A DNA stretch of 64,000 bases from Avedoeria sp964651245 (GCA_964651245.1 CAZYVI010000001.1:124001-188000); one strand, 5' to 3'; counted from the first letter of the stretch, positions 8,287 to 19,594 are shown. Made by a program: numbers and translations. Notes: generated by a model not told the origin, from the sequence alone.

Positions 8287-9312
8287 TCAGCGGCTGCCGA
8301 GCCAGAGCTCCATCCGCTCCAGCGTGCGCTGCGGCTCGAAGCCGGCCGCGACGAGCGCCGCGCGCAGCGGGCTGTCCTGGACGGCGACATCGGCCTCGAC
8401 GGGCGTGCCCGGCGCCGCCGACAGGCAGGCCAGCGCCGCCTCGACGAGCGCGACCTCGACGCGGCCGCGCCACGCGGGGTCGACGACGACGTCGAGGCGG
8501 TGGACGCCGCCGTGGTGGTACGCATCGACGACGGCCAAGGCCCGGACGTCGCCGTCGGCCACCGCCGCCCAGCGGTGCCGGGTGCGGCCGTGGAGCCAGT
8601 CGTCGAGGCGGCCCTTGAGCGCGCCGCGGCGCGCCGTCTGCCGCACCAGGGACGGCGGGCCGGCGCGACCGGCGTCGCCCGAGCGCGCCACGAGGTGCGC
8701 CACCCGCCCCGGCGCGGCCCGCCGCCACGGCCGCACCGCGACCGATGGACCGTCGTCGCCGTCCCGTCCGGTCCGCTCGGTGCGCGCGGCGCTCTGGGCG
8801 CCGCCCGGCAGCCGCAGCAGCGTCGAGGCGCCCACGACGCGGAAGCCGAGCCGCTCGTAGAGGGCCTTGGCGGCCGCGTTCGTGTCGCGGACCTGCAGCT
8901 GGACGCGCCGCGCACCGCGCTGGCGGGCGCCGCCCAGCGCCTCGGCCATGAGCCGGTCGGCGATGCCGCGGCGTCGGTAGAGCGGGTGGGTGACGACGTT
9001 GGCGATGACCCAGCTGTCGGGCCCGGCGCGCAGCACGCTGACGTTGCCGATCAGGCGGCCGGCCTCGTAGAGCACGTAGCCGCCCAGCCCGTCGACGGCG
9101 CCCGGCACGAGCCGCAGCGCCAGGCCGACGAGCGGTCCCGCCGCCGACAGCGCCGCCAGGTCCTTGAGCCAGCGCCGATCGCGCTCCTCGAGGTCGTCGC
9201 CGAAGCCGAGCTCGAGCAGGGCGATGACGGCCGCGAGGTCGCGGCCGGCGTCGAAGCGCAGCAGGCCGTCCGGCGACCGGCCGAGCCGATCGGCGGCGCC
9301 CGCGCCGGTCAT
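8287..9312 (-). CDS. Tandem GNAT-family acetyltransferase
   Basis: A 341-residue protein with two GNAT-like halves. The first half keeps the acetyl-CoA loop (HPLYRRRGIADRLM) and the following NAAAKALYERLGF motif. The second half (about residues 220-341) has a weaker version, DVVVDPAWRGRVEVALVEAA, then a C-terminal GF segment. The first domain is probably active and the second may be degenerate. The acceptor is unknown. The ATG overlaps the stop of the small upstream gene (ATGA), so it belongs to an operon running from coaE. Confidence 0.8.
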   Translation of the reverse strand: MTGAGAADRLGRSPDGLLRFDAGRDLAAVIALLELGFGDDLEERDRRWLKDLAALSAAGPLVGLALRLVPGAVDGLGGYVLYEAGRLIGNVSVLRAGPDSWVIANVVTHPLYRRRGIADRLMAEALGGARQRGARRVQLQVRDTNAAAKALYERLGFRVVGASTLLRLPGGAQSAARTERTGRDGDDGPSVAVRPWRRAAPGRVAHLVARSGDAGRAGPPSLVRQTARRGALKGRLDDWLHGRTRHRWAAVADGDVRALAVVDAYHHGGVHRLDVVVDPAWRGRVEVALVEAALACLSAAPGTPVEADVAVQDSPLRAALVAAGFEPQRTLERMELWLGSR

Positions 9313-9560
9313 GGGCGGGCGGCGGCGTCGGCCGGCGCCACCGGCTGGGCGCCGGCGCTCGAGACCACGTAGCGGTACGTCCGGCCGCGGGCCATGAGCC
9401 AGACGTCGAGGACCCCGGGCGCCCCGGCGGCCTCATCGTCGGCGCGCGTGACGGCGATGGAGGACATGGGCAGCGAGAGGCGCGCGGCCAGGTGGTCGCG
9501 GGCCAGCAGGACGGCCGGCTGCCAGGCCGCGGGCACCGGCAGCTTGGCGCGGGCGCTCAC
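9309..9560 (-). CDS. Small conserved-looking protein of unknown function
   Basis: An 83-residue protein starting at a GTG that overlaps the previous stop (GTGA) and ending on an ATGA overlap with the GNAT gene. The core reads VLLARDHLAARLSLPMSSI, then VLDVWLMARGRTYRYVVSS, a pattern of one helix and two strands. It resembles small domains placed next to lipoprotein-type helpers, but I cannot name a family. Coupling to both neighbours argues that it is real. Confidence 0.6.
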   Translation of the reverse strand: MSARAKLPVPAAWQPAVLLARDHLAARLSLPMSSIAVTRADDEAAGAPGVLDVWLMARGRTYRYVVSSAGAQPVAPADAAARP

Positions 9561-9823
9561 GGCGCGCCGCCGCCGTGGGCACCGTCGGCGCGCCCGGCGT
9601 CCCCGCCGTCGCCCTCGTCGTCCCCTTCGTCGTCCTCGTCGGCCTCCCACGAGATGATCCAGGCGCACAGGCCGGCCACCAGGACGGTGGCGAAGGCCAG
9701 CCAGAACCACTGTCGGCCGGAGAGCGTATCGACGTCGCGGGCCGAGTAGCCGACGATGGCGACCATGCCGACGGCCAACACGGCCCAGGTGACCAAGTTC
9801 GGATGGCGGTGGATCCAGGCCAT
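9557..9823 (-). CDS. Small membrane protein with acidic tail
   Basis: An 88-residue protein with a basic N-terminus (MAWIHRHPN) and two predicted membrane helices, about residues 10-28 and 39-58, followed by a strongly acidic tail (EADEDDEGDDEGDG). The ATG has a GGAG site upstream. Its stop overlaps the GTG of the next gene. Function unknown; the charge pattern suggests the tail is soluble and may bind partners. Confidence 0.62.
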   Translation of the reverse strand: MAWIHRHPNLVTWAVLAVGMVAIVGYSARDVDTLSGRQWFWLAFATVLVAGLCAWIISWEADEDDEGDDEGDGGDAGRADGAHGGGAP

Positions 9824-9873
9824 AGAGCGCTCCGCGGGCTGCGTCGGCGGGCTGCCGGCCGGCGCGGCGGCCC

Positions 9874-10500
9874 TCAGCGGGCCCGACCGCTCGGCGCCGA
9901 CCGGCGCGCCACCCGAAGCCGCGCCCAGGCCGCCTCGAGTTGGGCGGCGGTGGCGTCGGGTGGTCCTGTATTGTCGATCACCTCGGTCGCGGCCGCAAGG
10001 CGCGGCGCCAGCGGCGGCGCGGCGGCCATCCGGCGCGCGATCTCGGCCGGCCCCCAGCCCCGGACCGTCAGCCGCGCCGCCCGCGCCGGGGCTGCCGCCA
10101 CGACGAGCCAGACGCCGTCGCACCGCTCCGCCAGCCCGGCCTCGACGAGCTTGACCGCCTCGACGACCGCGACGTCGGCCTCGACACCGCCCCACCACGC
10201 GTCGATGACGGCGGCGACGCGCGGGTGGAGGATGGCTTCCAGCGCCGCCAGCGCCGCCGGGTCGCCGAACACGACCGCCGCCAGGGCGGCGCGGTCGATG
10301 CCGCCGCCGGGCGCGACGGCCGGGCCGAAGCGCTCGGCGACGGCGGCGCGGACCGCGGGGTCGTCGGCCAGCAGCGCGTGCACCACGGCATCGGCGTCGA
10401 TCGCCGCCGCGCCGGCCGCCTCGAGCCAGCGGCGCACCGTCGACTTGCCGGCGCCGACGTCGCCCGTCAGGCCCAGGCGAAAGGGGCGCGGCGCGGCCAC
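9874..10500 (-). CDS. coaE: Dephospho-CoA kinase
   Basis: A 208-residue P-loop kinase that phosphorylates dephospho-CoA in the last step of CoA synthesis. The Walker A motif is GDVGAGKST (about residues 12-20), followed by DADAVVHALL, the lid segment and the CoaE-typical FGDPAALAALEAILHPRV. The GTG at 10500 is chosen because it places the P-loop about 12 residues from the N-terminus, as is usual; no in-frame ATG is closer. It lies 38 bases after the secreted CAP protein and about 50 bases before the small membrane gene. Confidence 0.92.
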   Translation of the reverse strand: MAAPRPFRLGLTGDVGAGKSTVRRWLEAAGAAAIDADAVVHALLADDPAVRAAVAERFGPAVAPGGGIDRAALAAVVFGDPAALAALEAILHPRVAAVIDAWWGGVEADVAVVEAVKLVEAGLAERCDGVWLVVAAAPARAARLTVRGWGPAEIARRMAAAPPLAPRLAAATEVIDNTGPPDATAAQLEAAWARLRVARRSAPSGRAR

Positions 10501-10538
10501 CGCCGGCTGGCCCGCCGCCGCGCCCGGTCTCCGTTCGC

Positions 10539-11672
10539 TCAGCGCCAGCCGACCGGCCCGTAGCGGCCGAGGTTCACGGTCACCAGGGCCAGGTCGGCGG
10601 GGTCGATGCAGCCGCTGCCGTCGAGGTCGACATGGGCGGCATACGCCGCGCCGCCGACGCAGGCGCCGTAGCGCAGCTGCACGACGAGCGAGTCGAAGGC
10701 CGTCACGCGCTGGTCGACGTGGGTGTCGCCGCTCGGGAGCTGGACGGCCGGCAGCTGCGTGGTCGCCCCGGCGAAGACGGACGCCTGGACGGCGGCGTCG
10801 AGGTAGCCGTAGCGGCGCGCCCGCACCGTCTTGTAGCCGGCGGCGATGCCACGGACCGTGAACGATCCGTCGTCGGCCGTGACGGCGACCGGCGCGCCGT
10901 TCACGTAGATCGTCGTGCCGCCGTGCAGGGCGCGGCCCTGCAGCGTGACGCGGCTGGTCAGCATCCCGCCGCCGGTGGCGGCCGTCGCCGAGGGCGCGGC
11001 GAGACGGGTCGGGGTGCGGGTCGCCGTGGGCCGGGCGGTCGCGGTGCGCGTCGCCGTCCGCAGCACGAACGTCGCCGTCGGCGGAACGCGCGTGGCGGTG
11101 GGCGCCGGCGCCGCGGCGGTGCGGGTGGCCGTGCGCGTCGACGTCGGCGTGGCCGCGGGCGGCGGAGCGCCGACCGGCGTGGCCGCGCTGCGGCTGTTGG
11201 CGACGATCGCAGCCCAGTAGTGGCGCCGCGGCCGCCCGTCGCAGGCCACGTAGGCGACGCCGATGTCGCGGTACGTCGCGCTCGTCAGGATCGTCCAGTG
11301 CGGCGGCGAGCCGTGCCAGCCGTCGACGATGTCCTGGGCGGTCGGGAATCCCTGGCCGATCGTCTCGCCGACGGCGAACCAGCTGTAGCCGGCGGCCGTG
11401 ACCCGGCCGCCGGGCGTCGAGCCGCCGCTGCCGGTATGGGACAGCGTCTGGTTGGCGCACATCCAGGTGGCGTGGCCCTCGGCGGCGTTGAAGAGCCGCA
11501 CGTCGCTGCCCAGCGGGCCGCGGCCGAGCGCAGCGCGCTCCTGGTTGAGCAGCGTGATCACGCTGAGCTCGGCGGGCGTGGCGTCGGCGCGCGCGGCGCG
11601 GGCGCCCGCGAGGGCCAGCGCCACGCCGAGGGCCGCGGCGAGCGCCGATCGGCGCCGGGGCAGTGCGGTCAT
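10539..11672 (-). CDS. Secreted CAP (SCP/PR1) protein with carboxypeptidase-regulatory-like and dockerin-like domains
   Basis: A 377-residue exported protein. After the signal peptide (about residues 1-30) comes a CAP domain (about 33-155) with LNQERAALG, a His in GHATWMCANQTLSHTG, and GETIGQGF. A Thr/Pro/Ala linker follows, then a small beta-sandwich resembling the carboxypeptidase regulatory fold (TIYVNGAPVAVTADDGSFTV). The C-terminus ends with a calcium-loop sequence, VDLDGSGCIDPADLALV, typical of dockerin-type EF loops; only one clear loop is seen. The ATG has an AGGAG site. The role is unknown; extracellular binding or turnover of wall material is possible. Confidence 0.82.
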   Translation of the reverse strand: MTALPRRRSALAAALGVALALAGARAARADATPAELSVITLLNQERAALGRGPLGSDVRLFNAAEGHATWMCANQTLSHTGSGGSTPGGRVTAAGYSWFAVGETIGQGFPTAQDIVDGWHGSPPHWTILTSATYRDIGVAYVACDGRPRRHYWAAIVANSRSAATPVGAPPPAATPTSTRTATRTAAAPAPTATRVPPTATFVLRTATRTATARPTATRTPTRLAAPSATAATGGGMLTSRVTLQGRALHGGTTIYVNGAPVAVTADDGSFTVRGIAAGYKTVRARRYGYLDAAVQASVFAGATTQLPAVQLPSGDTHVDQRVTAFDSLVVQLRYGACVGGAAYAAHVDLDGSGCIDPADLALVTVNLGRYGPVGWR

Positions 11673-11690
11673 CGTGCACTCCTGGGGGCT

Positions 11691-11713
11691 CGGCGGCCGG
11701 GGGCTGGCCGCCG
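11691..11713 (-). terminator. Possible hairpin downstream of gcvP
   Basis: An 8-bp GC stem with a 7-base loop lies about 30 bases past the gcvP stop on its coding strand. There is no T-tract, so it is only a weak terminator candidate. Confidence 0.3.
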
Positions 11714-11743
11714 CTAGGCGATGACGGATCCGCCGCCGGAAGG

Positions 11744-14692
<2,949 letters not shown>

Positions 14693-14810
14693 GGCGGCGG
14701 GCCATCCTGTGGGGGTGCGCGCGCGGCGCGGCGGGCGGGCGGGCAAACAGCGACAGGGTAGCACATTGGCCGGAGCGCGCCGGCGCGCGCCCGTGTCGGC
14801 CGGCCGGCGC

Positions 14811-14816
14811 TAGAAT
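14811..14816 (+). promoter_or_regulatory. Predicted -10 box (TAGAAT) for the LOG-family gene
   Basis: TAGAAT inside GCTAGAATC, about 80 bases before the start. The same GCTAGAATC string occurs upstream of the SRP RNA, which supports it as a housekeeping promoter element. No clear -35. Confidence 0.4.
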
Positions 14817-14894
14817 CGTGGGCCTGGGCTGCCGGGCCGCCGGCGGCTGACGCCGCCCGCGCCCGCCGCGGGCCCCGCCGGGGCAGGCCCGCCG

Positions 14895-15737
14895 ATGACG
14901 GTCCAGGCGCCGCACGACTTCGAGCCCGGCATCGGGGAATCGCGTCCCCCGGCCGTGGCGTGGTCACCGGCCGCGTTCGAAGGCGAGTTCCTGCGCGGCC
15001 CGCGACCGCGCCGCCGCGAAACGCGCGAGCTGCTGCGGATCGTGGCCGAGATGGTTCGCGGCTTCCGGACGTTCCACTTCCTGGGACCGTGCGTCACGGT
15101 GTTCGGCTCGGCCCGCTTCGGACCCGAGCACCGCTACTACGCCTTGGCGCGCGAGGTGGGCGGGCGGCTGGCGAAGGCCGGCTTCGTGACGATGACCGGG
15201 GGCGGACCCGGCATCATGGAGGCCGCCAACCGCGGCGCGCGCGAGCACGGCGGCCGGTCCGTCGGCAGCAACATCCGGCTGCCGCACGAGCAGGGCACGA
15301 ACGCCTACGTCGACGTCCACGTGATGTTCGAGTACTTCTTCGTGCGCAAGGTGATGCTGCTGAAGTACTCGATCGGCTTCGTGATCTTCCCGGGCGGCTT
15401 CGGCACGCTCGACGAGCTGTTCGACGCCACGACGCTGATCCAGACCGGCAAGATGCACGACTTCCCGGTCGTGCTCATGGGCACCGACTACTGGCAGCCG
15501 CTGGTGGCGTACCTGCGCGACGTCATGGTGCCGGCCGGCACGATCGACCCCGCCGACGTCGCCCGGCTGGTGGTCACCGACGTGCCCGAGGAGGCGATGG
15601 CCCACCTCCTGCACTTCGCCACCGCGTCGTACGGCCTGCGCTGGCGGCCGTTCAAGCCGCTGTGGTTCCTGCGCGAGGGCCGCGACGGCACCGACGCCGG
15701 CGGCCCGGCCCAAGCCGCGGCCGCCGACGCGCCGTGA
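14895..15737 (+). CDS. LOG-family (TIGR00730-like) nucleoside-monophosphate phosphoribohydrolase
   Basis: A 280-residue Rossmann-like protein with both family hallmarks, GGGPGIMEAANRGA and PGGFGTLDELFDA. Such proteins were once annotated as lysine decarboxylases; studied members remove the base from nucleoside monophosphates, making free cytokinin-type bases. The N-terminus carries about 55 extra residues before the core, common in the longer bacterial subgroup. It is divergent from gcvP, with about 200 bases between the two starts. The substrate here is not known. Confidence 0.88.
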   Translation: MTVQAPHDFEPGIGESRPPAVAWSPAAFEGEFLRGPRPRRRETRELLRIVAEMVRGFRTFHFLGPCVTVFGSARFGPEHRYYALAREVGGRLAKAGFVTMTGGGPGIMEAANRGAREHGGRSVGSNIRLPHEQGTNAYVDVHVMFEYFFVRKVMLLKYSIGFVIFPGGFGTLDELFDATTLIQTGKMHDFPVVLMGTDYWQPLVAYLRDVMVPAGTIDPADVARLVVTDVPEEAMAHLLHFATASYGLRWRPFKPLWFLREGRDGTDAGGPAQAAAADAP

Positions 15738-15826
15738 GCGCGTCGAACCCGCCGCGCACCCTTCGCCGCCGGCGACCGTCCTACTGTCTGCGGCTGGAGG
15801 CCGCAGCCGCTCCGAGGAGGACCGAC

Positions 15827-17251
15827 ATGCCCACCACCCCCGTCCGCCGCGCGCCGTGGCTCGTCGCGGCCGCCGCGGTCGCGTGCGCCGCGCTGGCGCC
15901 CGCCGCCGCCGCCCAGCCGGTGACCGTCTACCGCTGGCAGAAGTTCGCGTCCATCAACAGCAAGCTGTTCCATCGCGCCACCGCCTATGACACCGTCGAG
16001 CAGCGTCTCTACCTGTACGGCGGCTTCGACCTCCACGGCAACGTCCGCAACCAGCTCGACGCCGTCGACCTCTCCGGCGCGCTCGCCGGGGCCAAGGTCG
16101 ACAATGGGCTGCGGCCCGCCGGCCCCGTGGCCGAGCTGTGGGGCGCGGTCGGCGCGTTCCGCACCCGGGGCGTGGCGCGCACGATCTACTGGATCGGCGG
16201 CAGCGACAGCGCGGCCCGCCCGTTCGACCAGCTCCAGGTCCACGACCTGGTGAACCGCACCTGGACCGCCGTGCGCCCCGAGGGGCGCTTCGACCACCGC
16301 GTCCTGCCCGCGGCCGCCTACGACCCCCACAACGACGTCGTGGTGGTCCAGGGCGGTAACGAGCGCTGCATCTTCTTCCCGACGGCGCAGATCACCTGCG
16401 ACGATCCCTACAACGACACGGTCTTCCTGACGTTCGACCCCGTCACCGACGCGCCGCGCTGGGTCGCCGGCCCGCCGGGTCCGCGGCTGTTCGGCGCCCA
16501 AGCCGTGTTCGACAGCCGCCTCAAGCGCGTCCTGCTGTTCGGCGGCACCTACGACCGCACCGGCGGCACGAACGAGGTCTGGGCGCTGGACATGGCCACC
16601 GCGAACTACGCCGCCGGCGCCTGGCAGCGCCTGGCGGTGGCGAACAGCGGACCGCTCACCGTGCCGGCCGGGCGCGCGCTTCACGCGGCGGCCTTCAACG
16701 CCGACCTCAACCACCTGGTCGTCTACGGTGGCGACACGAAGAACATCCACGGACCGTTCGAGATCGTGGCGGCGCCCGAGGTGTGGGCCCTGGACCTGAA
16801 CGTGGCGCCGCCGGCGTGGCGCAACCTGGGCACGCCGCTGGGCGACCGCATCGGGGCGTCGATGTTCTACGACCCGCTGCACAAGTCGCCGATCCTCTAC
16901 GGCGGACGCGGCAAGCTGCGCACCGACCGGCAGAACGTCTCGGGCGACCTCTACGCCCTCATCGCCGAGGAGGTGGTTCGCACCCCGACGCCGACGCCGG
17001 TCCCGACCGTCAGCCCGTACGGCCCGCTCGAGCCGCGCCTCTGCCCGACGCTGAACGGCCGGGTGCCGCCAGCGGTGATCCAGAACGCGCTGGCCAACCC
17101 CACCGACATCGGCACGTTCGGCCAGCCGGCCGTCGGCAACCGGCCGCCGTCGCCGGCCAACCCGCCCCGGATCTACCTGGGCCTGTCGAACATCAACGCG
17201 CCCTACAACCCGATCTTCAACCCGGTGACGTTCAAGTCCGGCTGCCCGTAG
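15827..17251 (+). CDS. Secreted Kelch-like beta-propeller protein
   Basis: A 474-residue exported protein. The signal peptide spans about residues 1-25 and ends AAAAQPV. The body has repeated Kelch-style blades with double Gly after a hydrophobic strand (RLYLYGGFD, TIYWIGGSDS, VVVVQGGNE, VLLFGGTYD, LVVYGGDTK, PILYGGRG). A Thr/Pro spacer (TPTPTPVPT) leads to a Pro/Asn-rich tail with Cys near the end. The ATG follows GAGGAGG. It is probably located outside the cell; the ligand is unknown. Confidence 0.82.
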   Translation: MPTTPVRRAPWLVAAAAVACAALAPAAAAQPVTVYRWQKFASINSKLFHRATAYDTVEQRLYLYGGFDLHGNVRNQLDAVDLSGALAGAKVDNGLRPAGPVAELWGAVGAFRTRGVARTIYWIGGSDSAARPFDQLQVHDLVNRTWTAVRPEGRFDHRVLPAAAYDPHNDVVVVQGGNERCIFFPTAQITCDDPYNDTVFLTFDPVTDAPRWVAGPPGPRLFGAQAVFDSRLKRVLLFGGTYDRTGGTNEVWALDMATANYAAGAWQRLAVANSGPLTVPAGRALHAAAFNADLNHLVVYGGDTKNIHGPFEIVAAPEVWALDLNVAPPAWRNLGTPLGDRIGASMFYDPLHKSPILYGGRGKLRTDRQNVSGDLYALIAEEVVRTPTPTPVPTVSPYGPLEPRLCPTLNGRVPPAVIQNALANPTDIGTFGQPAVGNRPPSPANPPRIYLGLSNINAPYNPIFNPVTFKSGCP

Positions 17252-17280
17252 CCGCTCCTCCGCCGGCCGCCACCAAAAAC

Positions 17281-17309
17281 GTGACAGCCGGCGGCCTCAC
17301 GGCTATGAT
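17281..17309 (+). promoter_or_regulatory. Predicted promoter of rpmG
   Basis: GTGACA (17281-17286) and TATGAT (17304-17309) with a 17-base spacer. A short A run (CCAAAAAC) just upstream could act as an UP element. The start codon of rpmG is about 33 bases further on. Confidence 0.65.
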
Positions 17310-17342
17310 CGCCGTTTGCCCCATTGAGGAAGGAGGGCCGCC

Positions 17343-17510
17343 ATGGCCGGCAGGAAGAAAGACGTCCGGATGGTGATCAAGCTGCGGTCGACCGAGAGCG
17401 CGTACATGTACGTCTCGGAGAAGAACCGCCGCAACGATCCCGGCCGGATGGAGATCAAGAAGTACGATCCGTTCGTGCGCAAGCACGTGCTGTTCCGCGA
17501 GGCCAAGTAG
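17343..17510 (+). CDS. rpmG: 50S ribosomal protein L33
   Basis: A 55-residue basic protein matching L33: it contains IKLRSTESAYMY, then KNRRNDPGRMEIKKYDP and ends VRKHVLFREAK. It has no Cys, so it is the zinc-independent form of L33. The start has an excellent AAGGAGG site seven bases before the ATG. It is followed directly by moaB and rpmB. Confidence 0.95.
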   Translation: MAGRKKDVRMVIKLRSTESAYMYVSEKNRRNDPGRMEIKKYDPFVRKHVLFREAK

Positions 17511-17516
17511 CCGTCG

Positions 17517-18020
17517 TTGACCGTCGCCGCGCACCGATCGGCCGCCGCCCGGCAGGGCGTGGGCATCGGTCTCGTCACCGTCAGCGATAGCCGCACCGAC
17601 GAGACCGACGTCAACGGCCGCTGGTTGGCCGACGCGGTGGCCGCGGCGGGCCACACAGTGGCGGCGGCGCGCCTCGTGCGCGACGACCCGCCCGCGATCG
17701 AAGCGGCGCTCGACGCGGTCTTGGCGGCCGGCAGTCGCGTCGTCGTCGTGAACGGCGGCACCGGCATCGCCCGGCGCGACAACAGCGCGGACGTCGTAGC
17801 GCGGCGGTTCGAGAAGGCGCTGCCGGGCTTCGGCGAGCTGTTTCGGCAGCTGAGCTTCGCGGCGGTGGGATCGGCGGCGATGCTGTCGCGGGCGGCGGCC
17901 GGGACGGTGGGCAGCGCGGTGGTGTTCGCGCTGCCGGGATCGCCGCAGGCGGTGCAGTTGGCTTGGGAACGGTTGATCGCGCCCGAGATCGCGCATCTGG
18001 TGTGGGAGCTGGATCGCTGA
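17517..18020 (+). CDS. moaB: Molybdenum cofactor biosynthesis protein MoaB/MogA family
   Basis: A 167-residue protein of the molybdopterin-binding fold that adenylylates molybdopterin or supports that step. Motifs include GIGLVTVSDSRTDE at the N-terminus, NGGTGIARRDN (the signature loop) and FALPGSPQAV near the end. The TTG at 17517 gives a length close to the family norm; a GTG at 17559 would start just before the first strand and cannot be excluded. It sits between L33 and L28 genes. moaD and moaE are elsewhere in the window, so this genome makes molybdopterin. Confidence 0.88.
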   Translation: MTVAAHRSAAARQGVGIGLVTVSDSRTDETDVNGRWLADAVAAAGHTVAAARLVRDDPPAIEAALDAVLAAGSRVVVVNGGTGIARRDNSADVVARRFEKALPGFGELFRQLSFAAVGSAAMLSRAAAGTVGSAVVFALPGSPQAVQLAWERLIAPEIAHLVWELDR

Positions 18021-18043
18021 TCCACCACGAGGGAGAGTGCAGC

Positions 18044-18280
18044 ATGGCTCGTCGATGTCAGGTGACCGGCAAGGGGCCGCTCACGGCCTACAACGTTTCG
18101 TTCTCGCACCGCCGCACCAAGAAGACCTGGAACGCGAACCTCCAGCGCCACCGGCTGTTCGTCCCGGAGCTGGGCCGGACAGTGACGGTGCGGTTGTCGG
18201 CCAGCGCGCTGCGCACGGTGTCCAAGAAGGGCCTGGCGGCGGCGCTCAAGGCGAACGGCCGCTCGCTGGCCGACCTCTAG
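18044..18280 (+). CDS. rpmB: 50S ribosomal protein L28
   Basis: A 78-residue basic protein with the L28 pattern: MARRCQVTGKGP, the SHRRTKKTW segment and a C-terminal ALRTVSKKG helix. The ATG has a GAGGGAGAG site. It lies 23 bases after moaB and 14 bases before the PH-domain gene. Confidence 0.95.
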   Translation: MARRCQVTGKGPLTAYNVSFSHRRTKKTWNANLQRHRLFVPELGRTVTVRLSASALRTVSKKGLAAALKANGRSLADL

Positions 18281-18294
18281 GCCCGGCGCGCGCC

Positions 18295-18864
18295 ATGGCC
18301 GCCGAGGCATCGGCCGCCGCCGGCGGCATCGCCCCCGCCGACCTCGAGGCGCGGCTCAAGGCCCGCGTGTGGCAGGCCGTCGCGCAGAGCGGCGTCGACC
18401 TGGCGGCGTTGGCGCCCGACGCCGCCGACCGGCTGGTGGCCGCGATCGCCGCCAACGTGGCGGCCGAGTTCGACGCCGTGCTCGAGGCGAGCGCGCCCGG
18501 CGCCGACGACGACACGGCCGACCTCGACCCCGCCCAGGAGCGCGTGCTGTGGCAGGGGCGGCCGTTCCTGTCGCTCATCACGCGCTACACGATCACGAGC
18601 CAGCGGCTGCGCATCAGCCGCGGCCTGCTGACCCGCAGCCGCTCCGACATCGAGCTCGTCCGCATCCAGGACCTCGACCAGGTGCAGTCGCTGGGCGAGC
18701 GGATGTTCAACCTGGGCGACATCCGGGTCCAGTCCCACGACCCCGACGACGCGATCGTCGTGCTCGAGAACATCACCGAGCCCGACGCGGTGATGGAGAT
18801 CCTGCGCGCCGCGGTCATCGACGCCCGCGCGCGGTTCGGGCTGAGCTACCGCGAGGAGATGTAG
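18295..18864 (+). CDS. PH-domain (YdbS/bPH2-like) protein
   Basis: A 189-residue protein. Residues 1-80 are Ala-rich and helical. The C-terminal half is a bacterial PH-like domain with the usual series: ERVLWQGRP, then YTITSQRLRISRGLLTR, IELVRIQDLDQV and LGDIRVQS. Such domains are common in small membrane or cytosolic proteins; here no membrane helix is seen. It is the last gene of the rpmG-moaB-rpmB group. Function unknown. Confidence 0.8.
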   Translation: MAAEASAAAGGIAPADLEARLKARVWQAVAQSGVDLAALAPDAADRLVAAIAANVAAEFDAVLEASAPGADDDTADLDPAQERVLWQGRPFLSLITRYTITSQRLRISRGLLTRSRSDIELVRIQDLDQVQSLGERMFNLGDIRVQSHDPDDAIVVLENITEPDAVMEILRAAVIDARARFGLSYREEM

Positions 18865-18912
18865 CCGCCGCGCCCGGCAGGGCGTCGGGCCGGCTGCGCC
18901 CGGCGCAAAGTG

Positions 18913-18955
18913 AAGGACCAGCGACCCCGGGCGGATGCCCTGGGCACTGGTCCTT
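18913..18955 (+). other. Long GC-rich hairpin in the spacer after the PH-domain gene
   Basis: A 9-bp outer stem (AAGGACCAG/CTGGTCCTT), a small internal loop, and an 8-pair inner stem with one mismatch closed by GGAT. It may end the ribosomal-protein operon, although no T-tract follows on the plus strand. It could also be part of an unrecognised RNA. Confidence 0.5.
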
Positions 18956-19075
18956 GCGCAGCACCCACACACAACGCGTCGCCACTCGCGTGGCAGACCC
19001 CCACACAGCCGCTGGCGTGTACGTGCTACGGGGCGCAGTATAGGGGGCGCCGCTGACGGCCGCCATTATGGTTAC

Positions 19076-19087
19076 ATTAAGCTTAAT
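19076..19087. promoter_or_regulatory. AT-rich 12-bp palindrome before the lipoprotein gene
   Basis: ATTAAGCTTAAT is a perfect palindrome in a short AT-rich island (about 19036-19090) that contrasts sharply with the GC-rich surroundings. It is 31 bases before the lipoprotein start and could be a promoter region or an operator. Confidence 0.4.
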
Positions 19088-19118
19088 CCGATGACCGCCC
19101 AGCCGATGGAGACGCCCG

Positions 19119-19559
19119 ATGCCCAGCCGCCGCCTGCACTTCGCCGCCTGCGCCATGGCCCTCTTCGCCGGCGCCTGCCAGGCCACGCCGCCTGTGCCGG
19201 CGCCGGACGTCCCGCGTCCGTCGGTCGCCGACGACGCGGCGTCGGCGACGGCGGTCGCGGCGGGCGCCGCGGTCGGCGTCGCGGCCACCGCCCCGGCGCC
19301 GCCGCCCGACGCGGCGGCCGCGGACGGCGGCCTGGCGATCGCCACCTGCGAGATGCTCGGCCAGAGCGGCGACCTGGCGACGACGACCGGCGTCTACGTC
19401 GGGCTTGTGATCCCGGCCGTCCAGGGCAAGCCCGTCGGCGAGCGGACGATGAACCTGGACGACGCCCAGCGCGACCGGCTGCGGCGGGCGCTGCGCGGGC
19501 TCAAGGGCGACGACGGGCGCTTCTGCGGCGTCGTCGACGACCCCGGCGGTTGGGAGTAG
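19119..19559 (+). CDS. Predicted lipoprotein of unknown function
   Basis: A 146-residue protein with a lipoprotein signal: basic start (MPSRRLHF), hydrophobic core and the lipobox FAGAC, with the Cys at residue 20. An Ala/Pro/Asp-rich spacer (about residues 21-68) leads to a small folded region with two Cys (IATCEMLG and FCGVV) and a helix DDAQRDRLRRALRGL. It should be anchored outside the cytoplasmic membrane. GGAGA lies before the ATG. No family recognised. Confidence 0.7.
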   Translation: MPSRRLHFAACAMALFAGACQATPPVPAPDVPRPSVADDAASATAVAAGAAVGVAATAPAPPPDAAAADGGLAIATCEMLGQSGDLATTTGVYVGLVIPAVQGKPVGERTMNLDDAQRDRLRRALRGLKGDDGRFCGVVDDPGGWE

Positions 19560-19588
19560 GCGGCCGCCCGCGCCCGGGTCCGTTGCGC

Positions 19589-19594
19589 TAGAAT
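19589..19594 (+). promoter_or_regulatory. Predicted -10 box (TAGAAT) of the SRP RNA
   Basis: TAGAAT lies about 10-15 bases before the predicted 5' end of the RNA, within GCTAGAATC. No convincing -35 hexamer is visible. Confidence 0.5.

Noticed and set aside
18913..19020. Possible 6S or other known RNA in the spacer after the PH gene
   Set aside because: The hairpin is real, but I see no match to 6S, tmRNA or RNase P core motifs, so it is reported only as a structure.
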